This document shows positions 16,469 through 24,064 of a stretch of 64,000 nt of DNA, one piece after another; within the stretch, counting starts at the first letter, position 1, and each line of letters begins with the position of its first letter. The stretch lies in NCBI GenBank assembly GCA_947631905.1, contig CANRND010000003.1, positions 1 through 64,000 on the forward strand, in the 5' to 3' direction. Made by a program: the position numbers and the translations under genes. The notes below the pieces were generated by a model. The model was given only the letters and a program-made list of their open reading frames with translations, did not search any database and was not told the DNA's origin. This stretch comes from an uncultured Clostridia bacterium (GTDB taxonomy: Bacteria > Bacillota > Clostridia > Christensenellales > Borkfalkiaceae).

Positions 16469-16621
16469 TCACTGATTCTGAATGGTGGCGGCGCGGCAGA
16501 TAATAAGCAAACAGCGAGGAACACGTTCCCCGCTGTTTCTCTTAACACTTACCGTTTTTCTCCCCCGAAAAATCGGTGTTCCCGCCGCAAACGCGGCCCC
16601 GAACAATGCTTTCCTTTTCAT
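16469..16621 (-). CDS. 50-residue peptide gene, 3' half formed by dispersed repeat copy C
   Basis: This is a short frame with strong start signals: AAAGGAG 9 nt before the ATG and a consensus promoter (TTGACT-17-TATAAT). The peptide begins MKRKALFGAAFAAGTPIFRG, a basic N-terminus followed by a short hydrophobic stretch, so it could be membrane-active or a truncated signal peptide. The rest is basic and contains two cysteines (RCLLIICRAATIQNQ); this part is encoded by repeat copy C (16475-16538). It diverges from the XRE gene at 16715 across two palindromic operators. No family is recognised. It may be a functional small peptide or a signal-peptide fragment fused to a repeat. Confidence 0.5.
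   Translation of the reverse strand: MKRKALFGAAFAAGTPIFRGRKTVSVKRNSGERVPRCLLIICRAATIQNQ
16475..16538 (-). repeat. Dispersed 3'-end repeat, copy C (hairpin plus second half)
   Basis: Read on the minus strand it has the hairpin AAACAGCG/CGCTGTTT (16509-16538) followed by CGCCGCCACCATTCAGAAT, nearly identical to copy A. It is inverted relative to copy B, 1.2 kb away. Confidence 0.75.
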
Positions 16622-16638
16622 CTTTTTCTCCTTTTTTG

Positions 16639-16686
16639 GATACATTTACTGTATCAAATTGATTTCAATTATACAGTTTATGTATA
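16639..16686. promoter_or_regulatory. Twin palindromic operators in a divergent regulatory region
   Basis: Two perfect 17-bp palindromes share one half-site: GATACA-N5-TGTATC (16639-16655) and TATACA-N5-TGTATA (16670-16686), with centres 31 bp apart. The second overlaps the -10 box and spacer of the minus-strand promoter; the first lies in the leader. The nearby XRE protein (16715-16933) is the natural candidate to bind them. Confidence 0.75.
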
Positions 16687-16696
16687 TTGAAGTCAA
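16668..16696 (-). promoter_or_regulatory. Promoter of the 50-residue peptide gene
   Basis: TTGACT and TATAAT are separated by 17 nt on the minus strand, overlapping the second operator. Confidence 0.7.
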
Positions 16697-16714
16697 GAAA
16701 AATGAGGCTGAGAA

Positions 16715-16933
16715 ATGGAAAATCTGAAAGAAAAAGTCGGAAAAAAATTACGGGAATGCCGCGAACAGTTGAAAATGACCCAACGGGAAGTGGCGGCAAA
16801 GCTCGGCGTGGCGCAACCCGTTTACCAACGGTTTGAAAAAGGTACGTTTGAATGCAACTACACGCAGTTGGTTGCGCTTTGCAAGCTGTACGACGTTTCC
16901 GCCGACTATCTGTTGGGATTGAGCGAATATTGA
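16715..16933 (+). CDS. Small XRE-family (Cro/CI-like) repressor
   Basis: The protein has 72 aa and is essentially one helix-turn-helix domain: LKMTQREVAAKLGVAQPVYQRFEKG (about 20-44), followed by LYDVSADYLLGLSEY. Such minimal XRE proteins act as dimeric repressors on short palindromes. GAGG lies before the ATG. Two identical-type palindromes fill the divergent intergenic region, which argues that it controls both itself and the opposite peptide gene. A strong terminator follows its stop. Confidence 0.88.
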   Translation: MENLKEKVGKKLRECREQLKMTQREVAAKLGVAQPVYQRFEKGTFECNYTQLVALCKLYDVSADYLLGLSEY

Positions 16934-16940
16934 GAAACTT

Positions 16941-16968
16941 GCGCCGCGGGGCGATTGCCCCGCGGCGC
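16941..16968 (+). terminator. Terminator of the small XRE gene
   Basis: The perfect stem GCGCCGCGGGGC/GCCCCGCGGCGC around GATT is followed by ACTTTTTA. Confidence 0.85.
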
Positions 16969-16973
16969 ACTTT

Positions 16974-18443
16974 TTATGAAAACAACTTGTTTTTTTCTTC
17001 GATGATCTTTTCTACCTTTTCGAGATAGGTGGGAATGTCTTTCGGGGAGCCGAAACGCTCGATGCGCCCCTCGCTTAAAATCACCCGCTTCGAAATCGCG
17101 TTGGAACCGACGGCAAGGTTATCTGCGCTCTCCTCCATGACGTCGACGTTGTACACCGAGGCGTAGCCCTTTTTCGTCCACCCCACATTCTCATGCGCGC
17201 CCGCCATGTACTTCTGGCGGTACAGATAATAGGGTTCGTAGCCCGCTTTTGTCAATACGTCCCGCGAAAAAGAGATCATTTCTGCGAGATTTTCCTCGGG
17301 AAGCAGGGTGAGCGCGGGAGAGCGGACGGGCGTACCCAAAAGGTGTTCTTCCTTTAATTTTGCACCCTTTTTGAGGCAGAGCGTGTGGACCGTGATATTT
17401 TCGGGTGCGAGCGCGATCGCCTGCTCCACGCTCGAATGAAATTCTTCCACGCTCTCCCCCGTCAGCCCCGCGATGAGATCGCAATTCACGGTGAACGGGT
17501 AGGGTTTTGCCATTTCGAACGCTTCGTAAAGTTGCGCGCGGGTGTGCTTTCTGCCGATTGCCGCAAGCGTTCTGTCCGAGAACGACTGCGCGTTGATACA
17601 GATGCGGTTGACCCCATATTTTTGGCACAGATCGAGTTTTTCCGTCGTGAATACGTCGGGCCTGCCCGCCTCCACCGTGTATTCCACATTATTTGCGAGC
17701 GGAGCAAGCATTTTTAAGACCCGTTCAAGGTCCCGCGGCTCCAACACGAACGGCGTTCCCCCGCCCACATAGATGGAGCGCAGGTTTTTGATGAGCGGCC
17801 TTGCCGCCTCTAACTCCCTTTCGAGCGCGTCGAGATAGGCGGGGACGTACTGCCGCGTCTTTTCGATGGGCGCGGTGATGAACGAGCAATAACTGCACTT
17901 GCTCGGGCAGAACGGCAGGGAGACGTACAGATCGACATTCCCCTCCCGCCTTTCGTAGATCCCCTTTTGCCCCTCTAATACGCGCGCGACGAGTTCGGTG
18001 TTCTCTTGGGAAACTTTCAGCTCGCGGAAGAGGGCGCAAAAGTCCCTGCCCTTTTCCAGCTCCCCGTAGGCGAGCCGCGTGGGACGGATCCCCGTCAGCG
18101 ACCCCCACGGCAGATCTTTGTGAAAGTGCGCCGACAAAACTTCGTATAAGGCGAGCTTTGCGTACCGCTTGACAAGGCTGGTCCGCTCCGTTTCGCCCGC
18201 GGCGGAAAACGCGTTTTCGAAGCAATGTTCCGCGCCGTTTACGGAGATCGTGTTGCGGACGAGGTAGTGAGGTCCCCCCTCCCCTACCCCTCCCCCGCAA
18301 GCGGGGGCGGGCGAGTGGGTGGAATTTGCGGGGATAGGCAAATATTCCAGCGTGTGCGTAAGTTCCAGCTCCTCCGCGCCGGGGAAGAGCCGCACCACGT
18401 CCATCAGCTCGGGTTCGAGCTTTTTTTGGTTTGAGATCAGCAT
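16974..18443 (-). CDS. hemZ: Coproporphyrinogen dehydrogenase-type radical SAM enzyme HemZ
   Basis: The protein has 489 aa. The radical SAM motif CPSKCSYC is at 179-186 (CxxxCxxC), followed by the GGGTP glycine-rich motif. The N-terminal domain precedes it, and a HemN-like C-terminal region ends with ISKRVILSEGRIERFGSPKDI. The HemZ/HemN group is linked to oxygen-independent porphyrin or haem-related chemistry; the true substrate of Clostridia HemZ is not settled. It sits downstream of rel as in many Clostridia. Residues about 41-59 (STHSPAPACGGGVGEGGPH) are encoded by a family 2 palindromic repeat inserted in frame in the N-terminal domain. The core catalytic motifs are untouched. Confidence 0.9.
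   Translation of the reverse strand: MLISNQKKLEPELMDVVRLFPGAEELELTHTLEYLPIPANSTHSPAPACGGGVGEGGPHYLVRNTISVNGAEHCFENAFSAAGETERTSLVKRYAKLALYEVLSAHFHKDLPWGSLTGIRPTRLAYGELEKGRDFCALFRELKVSQENTELVARVLEGQKGIYERREGNVDLYVSLPFCPSKCSYCSFITAPIEKTRQYVPAYLDALERELEAARPLIKNLRSIYVGGGTPFVLEPRDLERVLKMLAPLANNVEYTVEAGRPDVFTTEKLDLCQKYGVNRICINAQSFSDRTLAAIGRKHTRAQLYEAFEMAKPYPFTVNCDLIAGLTGESVEEFHSSVEQAIALAPENITVHTLCLKKGAKLKEEHLLGTPVRSPALTLLPEENLAEMISFSRDVLTKAGYEPYYLYRQKYMAGAHENVGWTKKGYASVYNVDVMEESADNLAVGSNAISKRVILSEGRIERFGSPKDIPTYLEKVEKIIEEKNKLFS
18273..18314. repeat. Family 2 palindromic repeat inside hemZ
   Basis: CCCCCTCCCCTACCCC followed by CTCCCCCGC-AAGC-GGGGGCGGGCGAG matches the intergenic family 2 copies. It is read through in frame with no stop. 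Confidence 0.85.
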
Positions 18444-18454
18444 TTTAACTACCC

Positions 18455-18500
18455 GTTCCCCCTTCCCTGCCCTCCCCCCAACAAATTGGGGGGAGGCGAG
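18455..18500. repeat. Family 2 palindromic repeat between rel and hemZ
   Basis: CCTGCCCTCCCCCC-AACAAATT-GGGGGGAGGCGAG lies directly upstream of the hemZ start, where it may lower read-through or shield the start. Confidence 0.75.
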
Positions 18501-18524
18501 ATTTTAAGCGATAAGCAATAACCG

Positions 18525-20654
18525 TCAGTTACTGTTTCTTCTCACGTCGTAGATCTTGTTGTTGTATGCCTTGATCTTTTTGATAAGCACCTCGACGTCC
18601 TGACGGTTGGTGAGCGTGACCGTGACGTCTACAATGGCGTTCTCGTTTTTATCGTAGCGGCCGTTGATGGAAGTGATGCCGAGCTTCATTTCGGCAACGC
18701 TGCCCGCGATCGCCGCGATCGCCGCGCCCTGCTCCGCCGCCGTGACGACGATCGCCGCCTTGAACTGCTCGCCGCCCTCGGTGATCCATTCCGCGGGTTG
18801 CAGACGTTCCGTTTCCACCTCGCGCATGTTGGGACAGTCTCTGCGGTGGACGACGATCCCCCTCCCCCGCGTGACAAAGCCCACGATGTCGTCTCCCGGA
18901 ACGGGGGAACAACAGCCCGCAAAACTCACCAAAAGCCCCGTGGTGCCGTTGACGATGACCGAACCTTTGGCGAGCTTGCCGCGGTATTCCTGCGGCATGA
19001 TGGGCTGGGGAACTTCTTTCTTGAAATAGTCGATGAGTTTGAAAAGGACCTGGTTGATCGTCGTCGCGCCGTAGCCGATCGAGGCGAGCATCTCGTCGAT
19101 CGAGGCGAACGAGAGCTTGTCGGATACCTTTTTGAAACTCTCGTCGGTGAGAATATCGCTCAAAGCATAGCCCTTGCGCTTTGCCGCCTCTTCGAGCATG
19201 GTTCTGCCGAGGCGGATATTCTCCTCTTTCATGTTCTTTTTGTAGAACGCCTTGATCTTTGCCCTTGCGGAAGTGGACTTGATGAATTTCAGCCAGTCCC
19301 GCGAGGGGCCTTTCGACCCCGGCGAAGTGATGATCTCGACGACGTCCCCCAGTTCGAGCCGCGAACTTAAAGGGACGATCTTGCCGTTGACTTTCGCACC
19401 CGTGCAGTGGTTTCCCACTTCGGAGTGGATGGCGTAGGCGAAGTCCACGGGGGTCGCCTCGGCGGGCAGGGAGATGACTTTCCCCTGAGGCGTAAACACC
19501 AACAGCTCGTTGCCGAACATCTCGCCCTTGACGGTATCGAGAAATTCCTTGCTGTCTTTGAGGTCGCCCTGCCACTCCATCGCCTCGCGGATCCACGCCA
19601 CGCGCTGGTCGAGCGAAGTCTCTTCGGTGCGGTTCTCCTTGTATTTCCAGTGCGCCGCGATGCCGTACTCCGCCGTGCGGTGCATCTCTTCCGTGCGGAT
19701 CTGGATCTCGAACGGCTGGCCGAAGTTGGTCACGACCGTGGTATGCAACGATTGGTAGAGGTTGGGCTTGGGCATGGCGATATAGTCCTTGATCCGCCCC
19801 GGGATCGGCTTCCACTTCTTGTGGATCTTGCCCAGCACTTCGTAGCACTCGTCCACCGTTGCGACGATGACGCGGACCGCCGTCAGATCGTAGATCTGGT
19901 CGAGCGTCTTGTTCTTTGTCTTCATCTTTTTATAGATGGAATAAAAGTGCTTGGGACGGCCGAAAACCTCGCCGCGGATGCCCGATTCCGTCAGGATCTC
20001 GTTGATCTCTTCCACGACGAAATCCACAAAACGGTTGCGTTCTTCGAGCTTTTGGTGAATGTTTTCCACCAAAAATTCAAAGGCGGCGGGGTCGAGATAT
20101 TTGAGGCAGAGGTCTTCGAGTTCGCACTTGATCTGGCTGATACCCAGCCGCCCCGCAATGGGCGCGTAAATATCGAGGGTCTCCTGCGCCATCTTCTTCT
20201 GCCGCTCCGCCGAGAGATAGTTGAGCGAACGCATGTTATGCAACCTGTCCGCCAGCTTGATGATGATCACGCGGATGTCTTTCGCCATAGCGACGAAGAT
20301 CTTGCGGAAATTTTCCGCCTCTTCCTCTTCCTGCGACTTGAACACGATGCGGTCGAGCTTTGTAACGCCCGATACGAGGGTGAGGACCTCTTCCCCGAAC
20401 TCGCGGCGGATGTCCTCGTCCGTACACGGCGTATCTTCGATGACGTCGTGCAGGAGCGCCGCCCCGATGGTGGCGGTATCAAGTCCCAGATCGACGAGAA
20501 TTTCGGCGACCGCGCACGGGTGGATGAAATACGGCTCCCCCGAGGCGCGCTTCTGGTTTTTGTGCGCCTCTTTCGCAAAGTCGTATGCGTGCAGGAGCAT
20601 ATCGCGCCCCTCGCCCGTGTAATATTCGTAGATCTTCATTAAAATGGGTTCCAT
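18525..20654 (-). CDS. rel: Bifunctional (p)ppGpp synthetase/hydrolase (Rel)
   Basis: The protein has 709 aa. An HD hydrolase domain (HPCAVAEIL...LLHDVIEDT, about 45-75) comes first, then the RelA/SpoT synthetase domain (YSIYKKMKTKN...YDLTAVRVIV), a TGS domain (LLVFTPQGKVISLPAEATPVDFAY), a conserved cysteine/zinc-finger region (AGCCSPVPGDDIVGFVTRGRGI) and a C-terminal ACT domain. It makes and breaks the stringent-response alarmone (p)ppGpp at the ribosome. It lies 39 bp after recJ and upstream of hemZ, as in many Clostridia. A second possible start is the ATG six codons in. Confidence 0.97.
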   Translation of the reverse strand: MEPILMKIYEYYTGEGRDMLLHAYDFAKEAHKNQKRASGEPYFIHPCAVAEILVDLGLDTATIGAALLHDVIEDTPCTDEDIRREFGEEVLTLVSGVTKLDRIVFKSQEEEEAENFRKIFVAMAKDIRVIIIKLADRLHNMRSLNYLSAERQKKMAQETLDIYAPIAGRLGISQIKCELEDLCLKYLDPAAFEFLVENIHQKLEERNRFVDFVVEEINEILTESGIRGEVFGRPKHFYSIYKKMKTKNKTLDQIYDLTAVRVIVATVDECYEVLGKIHKKWKPIPGRIKDYIAMPKPNLYQSLHTTVVTNFGQPFEIQIRTEEMHRTAEYGIAAHWKYKENRTEETSLDQRVAWIREAMEWQGDLKDSKEFLDTVKGEMFGNELLVFTPQGKVISLPAEATPVDFAYAIHSEVGNHCTGAKVNGKIVPLSSRLELGDVVEIITSPGSKGPSRDWLKFIKSTSARAKIKAFYKKNMKEENIRLGRTMLEEAAKRKGYALSDILTDESFKKVSDKLSFASIDEMLASIGYGATTINQVLFKLIDYFKKEVPQPIMPQEYRGKLAKGSVIVNGTTGLLVSFAGCCSPVPGDDIVGFVTRGRGIVVHRRDCPNMREVETERLQPAEWITEGGEQFKAAIVVTAAEQGAAIAAIAGSVAEMKLGITSINGRYDKNENAIVDVTVTLTNRQDVEVLIKKIKAYNNKIYDVRRNSN

Positions 20655-20693
20655 AAACTGCCTCTTAAAATGCGTTCCCCGCTACGGGGCGCC

Positions 20694-23003
20694 TTACGCC
20701 ATGCCCCGCGTGAGCGCGAGCGCGGCGGAATAGATCGCGGAGTCGGTAAGCTCCGTCCTTTTCCCCGTTACAAAGCGCAGACGGCCGCTTGAAAAGTCGA
20801 TGAGTTTGAGTTCGTCAAATACCGCCAGCGCGAAAATGAGCTGTTTTTCGTCCGCGGCGCGCAACATGCGCGCCGTTTCGAGATAGGTCTCCCCCGCGGC
20901 GATCCCCTCGCTCTTGCGCAACAGGCGGAACGCCTCAACCATCGCCTCCCGGCTGAGGTCGATCTCCTTTAACCGCGCATAGCCGCAGAGGCCCGAATTT
21001 GCATACAGGTTGGCGTTTCCCGTTCTTTGCGGCACCGCGGCGGGCGTTTCCAAAAACACGACGTCTCGGTAGGCGGAGAGGTCGCAGGCGGGGTCGGGGG
21101 AGAGCAGCACCACGTTGCGCACGCTCCCCGAGGACAGACGGAACACGTCTCTCGGGATCCCTTTGAGCGCGGGGAACTCCCTTAGCGACGCCTGCTCTTG
21201 CGCTACGACGCACAACCCGTAGGCGCTTGCTCCGTCCTTTTCCGCGATCAGGGCTTCAATCTCCTGCGAAGAGCAGACGCGGCAGGGTTTCTTTCCGCCC
21301 GACAGCGAGCGGACCAGATTTTCAAAGCTCTCTCCCCCCTGCCCGCCGCTCCCCGCGTCGCACACCACGGCGCGGATAAAGCCCTTTAAGCTCTCCCTGC
21401 CGCGGAAGGTGGAAAGATTGCACTCGAATACGGCCTGCTTCTTTACGTCGCTTTTGAGCAGTTTCAGATCGGCGTAGCCGCCGAAGTACATGTAATCCAT
21501 CTCCCCGCACGAGAGCGAAAGGTGGGGGGAGAGGGGTTTGATGGGCGCGGCGTTCGTCTGCCCGAGTTCGGTAACGAACAGCGGGCGGCGGTTGCCGACC
21601 CCGTACGGTTCGAGCCGTTCGAGTTCCTCCGCAAGTTTGCGGGGAAACGCGCCCTCGATTTTGGCGCTGACCGCGATCGTCGGGACGAAATCTTCGCGGG
21701 AATAGTGCGTTCCCAAATAGCCGTCGAGCGCCGCTTTGAGGGACTCGAAATTTTCTTCCCGCACGTTGACCCCCGCCGCCTGCGCGTGGCCGCCAAATTC
21801 CTCGATCCACTCCGAAGCGCTTCTGAGCGCCTCGAAGATGTTGACGTTTTCGATGCTCCGTGCGCTTCCGCGGAGCATTCCCCCCTTTCTCACGAACAGA
21901 ATGACGGGACGGGCGAACTCCTCCGCAAGCCGCGCGGCAACGATCCCGATGAGTCCCGCATGCCAATGTTCGCCCACGAGCATTACGATATTGTCGTATG
22001 CGCCCTGCGCCATGATCTGCGCGCGCGCCTTGTCGTAAAGGTCGTCGCAGAGCTGTTGGCGCTCCGTATTATATGCCTGCAACTTTGCCGCAAGTTCGAA
22101 GATCTCCGCCTCGTCCTCGGAAGTGAAGAGCGTAAGCGCCGCTTGCGCGTCCCCCATTCTCCCCGCCGCGTTGACGCGGGGCGCGATGTTGAACGCGAGC
22201 GTCTGCGCCGTGATCTCCATGCTCTTGCCCAAAACCGCCGCAAAGACGGGACGGAGCTGCTTGCGCATCCTGAGCAGGCCCTCGTATACGATGTCGCGGT
22301 TTTCTCCCGTGAGCGGAACGCTGTCCGCCACCGTGGAGAGCGCGCAGAAATCGAGCAGGTCGTTCGCCCTCTCCCCGAGGAGCGCGGAGGCGAGTTTGAA
22401 CGCCACGCCCGCGCCGCACAGATTGTCGTAAGGGTAATCGTCCTTGATCTTCGGGTCGATACAGACGCAGTCGGGCAAGACGTCGGGAAGTTCATGGTGG
22501 TCCGTGACGATGACGTAAGCCCCCTGCTCCTTGATATATTCGACCTCGCGGCGGTTGGAGATGCCGCAGTCCACCGTGATGATGAGGTCGGGCAAAAATT
22601 CATCGAAGATCGCGTCGATGGCGGAAACGCTCATGCCGTACCCCTCTTCCCGCTCGGGAATATAGAGGAACGGTTCGATCCCGTACATCGAAAGAGCGCG
22701 CCGCATGATCGCGCATGCGCCGATCCCGTCCGCGTCGTAATCGCCGAAAACGGCGACCCGCCAGCCCTCCTCCCGCGCGCGGGAGAGAAGCTCCGCCGCC
22801 TCTTTCATGCCGCTCATCAAAAAGGGCGAGAGGAAGTTTTCTTTGGACGGATGCAAAAACCGCCGCATTTCCGCCGCGGTTTTAAGCCCGCGCGAAAAGA
22901 GAATGCCCGCCGTTATTTCGGTGAGACCGAGCGCGTGCGCAAGCTCTTTTACGGTATGCAGTTCTTCGGGCGAAAAATTGTATTCGCGGACGATTTTTTT
23001 CAT
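20694..23003 (-). CDS. recJ: Single-stranded-DNA exonuclease RecJ
   Basis: The protein has 769 aa, the long Firmicutes type. The DHH phosphoesterase motifs are VFGDYDADGIGA (about 85-96) and VIVTDHHELPD, followed by the DHHA1 nucleic-acid-binding domain and an extra C-terminal domain as in Bacillus RecJ. It degrades single-stranded DNA 5' to 3' in recombination and repair. It is separated from secF by a bidirectional-looking terminator and runs on into rel. Confidence 0.95.
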   Translation of the reverse strand: MKKIVREYNFSPEELHTVKELAHALGLTEITAGILFSRGLKTAAEMRRFLHPSKENFLSPFLMSGMKEAAELLSRAREEGWRVAVFGDYDADGIGACAIMRRALSMYGIEPFLYIPEREEGYGMSVSAIDAIFDEFLPDLIITVDCGISNRREVEYIKEQGAYVIVTDHHELPDVLPDCVCIDPKIKDDYPYDNLCGAGVAFKLASALLGERANDLLDFCALSTVADSVPLTGENRDIVYEGLLRMRKQLRPVFAAVLGKSMEITAQTLAFNIAPRVNAAGRMGDAQAALTLFTSEDEAEIFELAAKLQAYNTERQQLCDDLYDKARAQIMAQGAYDNIVMLVGEHWHAGLIGIVAARLAEEFARPVILFVRKGGMLRGSARSIENVNIFEALRSASEWIEEFGGHAQAAGVNVREENFESLKAALDGYLGTHYSREDFVPTIAVSAKIEGAFPRKLAEELERLEPYGVGNRRPLFVTELGQTNAAPIKPLSPHLSLSCGEMDYMYFGGYADLKLLKSDVKKQAVFECNLSTFRGRESLKGFIRAVVCDAGSGGQGGESFENLVRSLSGGKKPCRVCSSQEIEALIAEKDGASAYGLCVVAQEQASLREFPALKGIPRDVFRLSSGSVRNVVLLSPDPACDLSAYRDVVFLETPAAVPQRTGNANLYANSGLCGYARLKEIDLSREAMVEAFRLLRKSEGIAAGETYLETARMLRAADEKQLIFALAVFDELKLIDFSSGRLRFVTGKRTELTDSAIYSAALALTRGMA

Positions 23004-23020
23004 AACGGTAATAAAAATAC

Positions 23021-23053
23021 AAAAACGGCGGAGAGGTTTCCCGCCGTTTTTTC
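23021..23053 (-). terminator. Terminator of secDF
   Basis: The stem ACGGCGG/CCGCCGT with a 9-nt loop is followed on the minus strand by TTTTTG. Confidence 0.75.
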
Positions 23054-23068
23054 ATTCGGTTTTTTCGG

Positions 23069-24064
23069 TCACTCCTGCACGTCCGCTTTCTTCTTGCCGA
23101 CGTACTTCTTGCGCGAGGACTTCATCTTATCGAACTTGCTCTTCAAGGGTACGAGGACCGCAGGAGCGAGAAGAAACGACGAGTAAACGCTCACCGCAAG
23201 GGGAAGAAGCACGGGAAGCAGGAACAGACGGAGACCGTTCGAGGCGATGACGCCCAGAACGGCGAACACCACGGCGATGGGAACCGCGAAACAAAGCGCG
23301 AACTTCCACGAACCCGCCACGGACGTGCCGACGGCTTCCTGCACCGTGAGAGAGGCGTATGCGGGATCTTTGAAGTTTTCGCGCATCTTCATGCACTGCG
23401 CGAGCCACATGATCACGGAGAATACCGCCGCGATCCCCGCAAACAGCACGGGCGCATAGGCATAGACGGGAATGCGCACGATCGCAAAGAGCGAAAGGGT
23501 GACGAGCGCATCGTTCACGCAGGCGACAAGGCCCGCGATCGCGCTCCCCCATCCGAAGCGGAACCCGACGTAAACGAGCGCAACGATCGCCGCCACGCCG
23601 AGCGCCACCGCGGTACGCCAGCTCGCTTCATGGAACTGTTCGCCCGCAAGGGTGTGCGCCGTGACGGAAATGTCGCCGCCAAGCTCGGAGTTTGCGTCGA
23701 GCGCCTGTTGCAAAGATTTAACGGCGTTCCCGATCGTTTCGTCCTTTACGGCCGAAGAGAATGTATACACGAGTTTATAGTTGCCCGTTTCGGACACGTA
23801 GCCTACGTCCAGCTCGCGGTCGGTGCGCTTATCGGTAAAGCTGAGGCCGTTCTCCGAGAATACTTTTTCGCACTCTTCGGCGAGCTTGTCCTCTTTCTCC
23901 GCGATGTAAACGACTGCGTCGTAGCCGATCTCGACCGTCTTTTTCTCGGGGGAAGCATAGTTGAAACCGATGAGCGAGAACAGCACCACGCCGACCACGA
24001 TGAGTACCGCGGACACAGCGATCCATACGGGGAGCAACTTTCCGGGAAGAAAACGCTTAGTCAT
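23069..24064 (-). CDS. secF: Protein translocase subunit SecF
   Basis: The protein has 331 aa. One N-terminal membrane segment (about 14-35), an extracytoplasmic domain, and five C-terminal membrane segments match SecF. The conserved region VALVYVGFRFGWGSAIAGLVACVNDALVTL and the later GTSVAGSWKFA segment are typical of the RND-type SecDF family. SecDF uses the ion gradient to pull translocated proteins outward. It overlaps secD by 8 bp. The tail is very basic (KSSRKKYVGKKK). A sodium-pumping V-ATPase is also encoded in the window, but which ion SecDF uses is not readable from sequence. Confidence 0.93.
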   Translation of the reverse strand: MTKRFLPGKLLPVWIAVSAVLIVVGVVLFSLIGFNYASPEKKTVEIGYDAVVYIAEKEDKLAEECEKVFSENGLSFTDKRTDRELDVGYVSETGNYKLVYTFSSAVKDETIGNAVKSLQQALDANSELGGDISVTAHTLAGEQFHEASWRTAVALGVAAIVALVYVGFRFGWGSAIAGLVACVNDALVTLSLFAIVRIPVYAYAPVLFAGIAAVFSVIMWLAQCMKMRENFKDPAYASLTVQEAVGTSVAGSWKFALCFAVPIAVVFAVLGVIASNGLRLFLLPVLLPLAVSVYSSFLLAPAVLVPLKSKFDKMKSSRKKYVGKKKADVQE

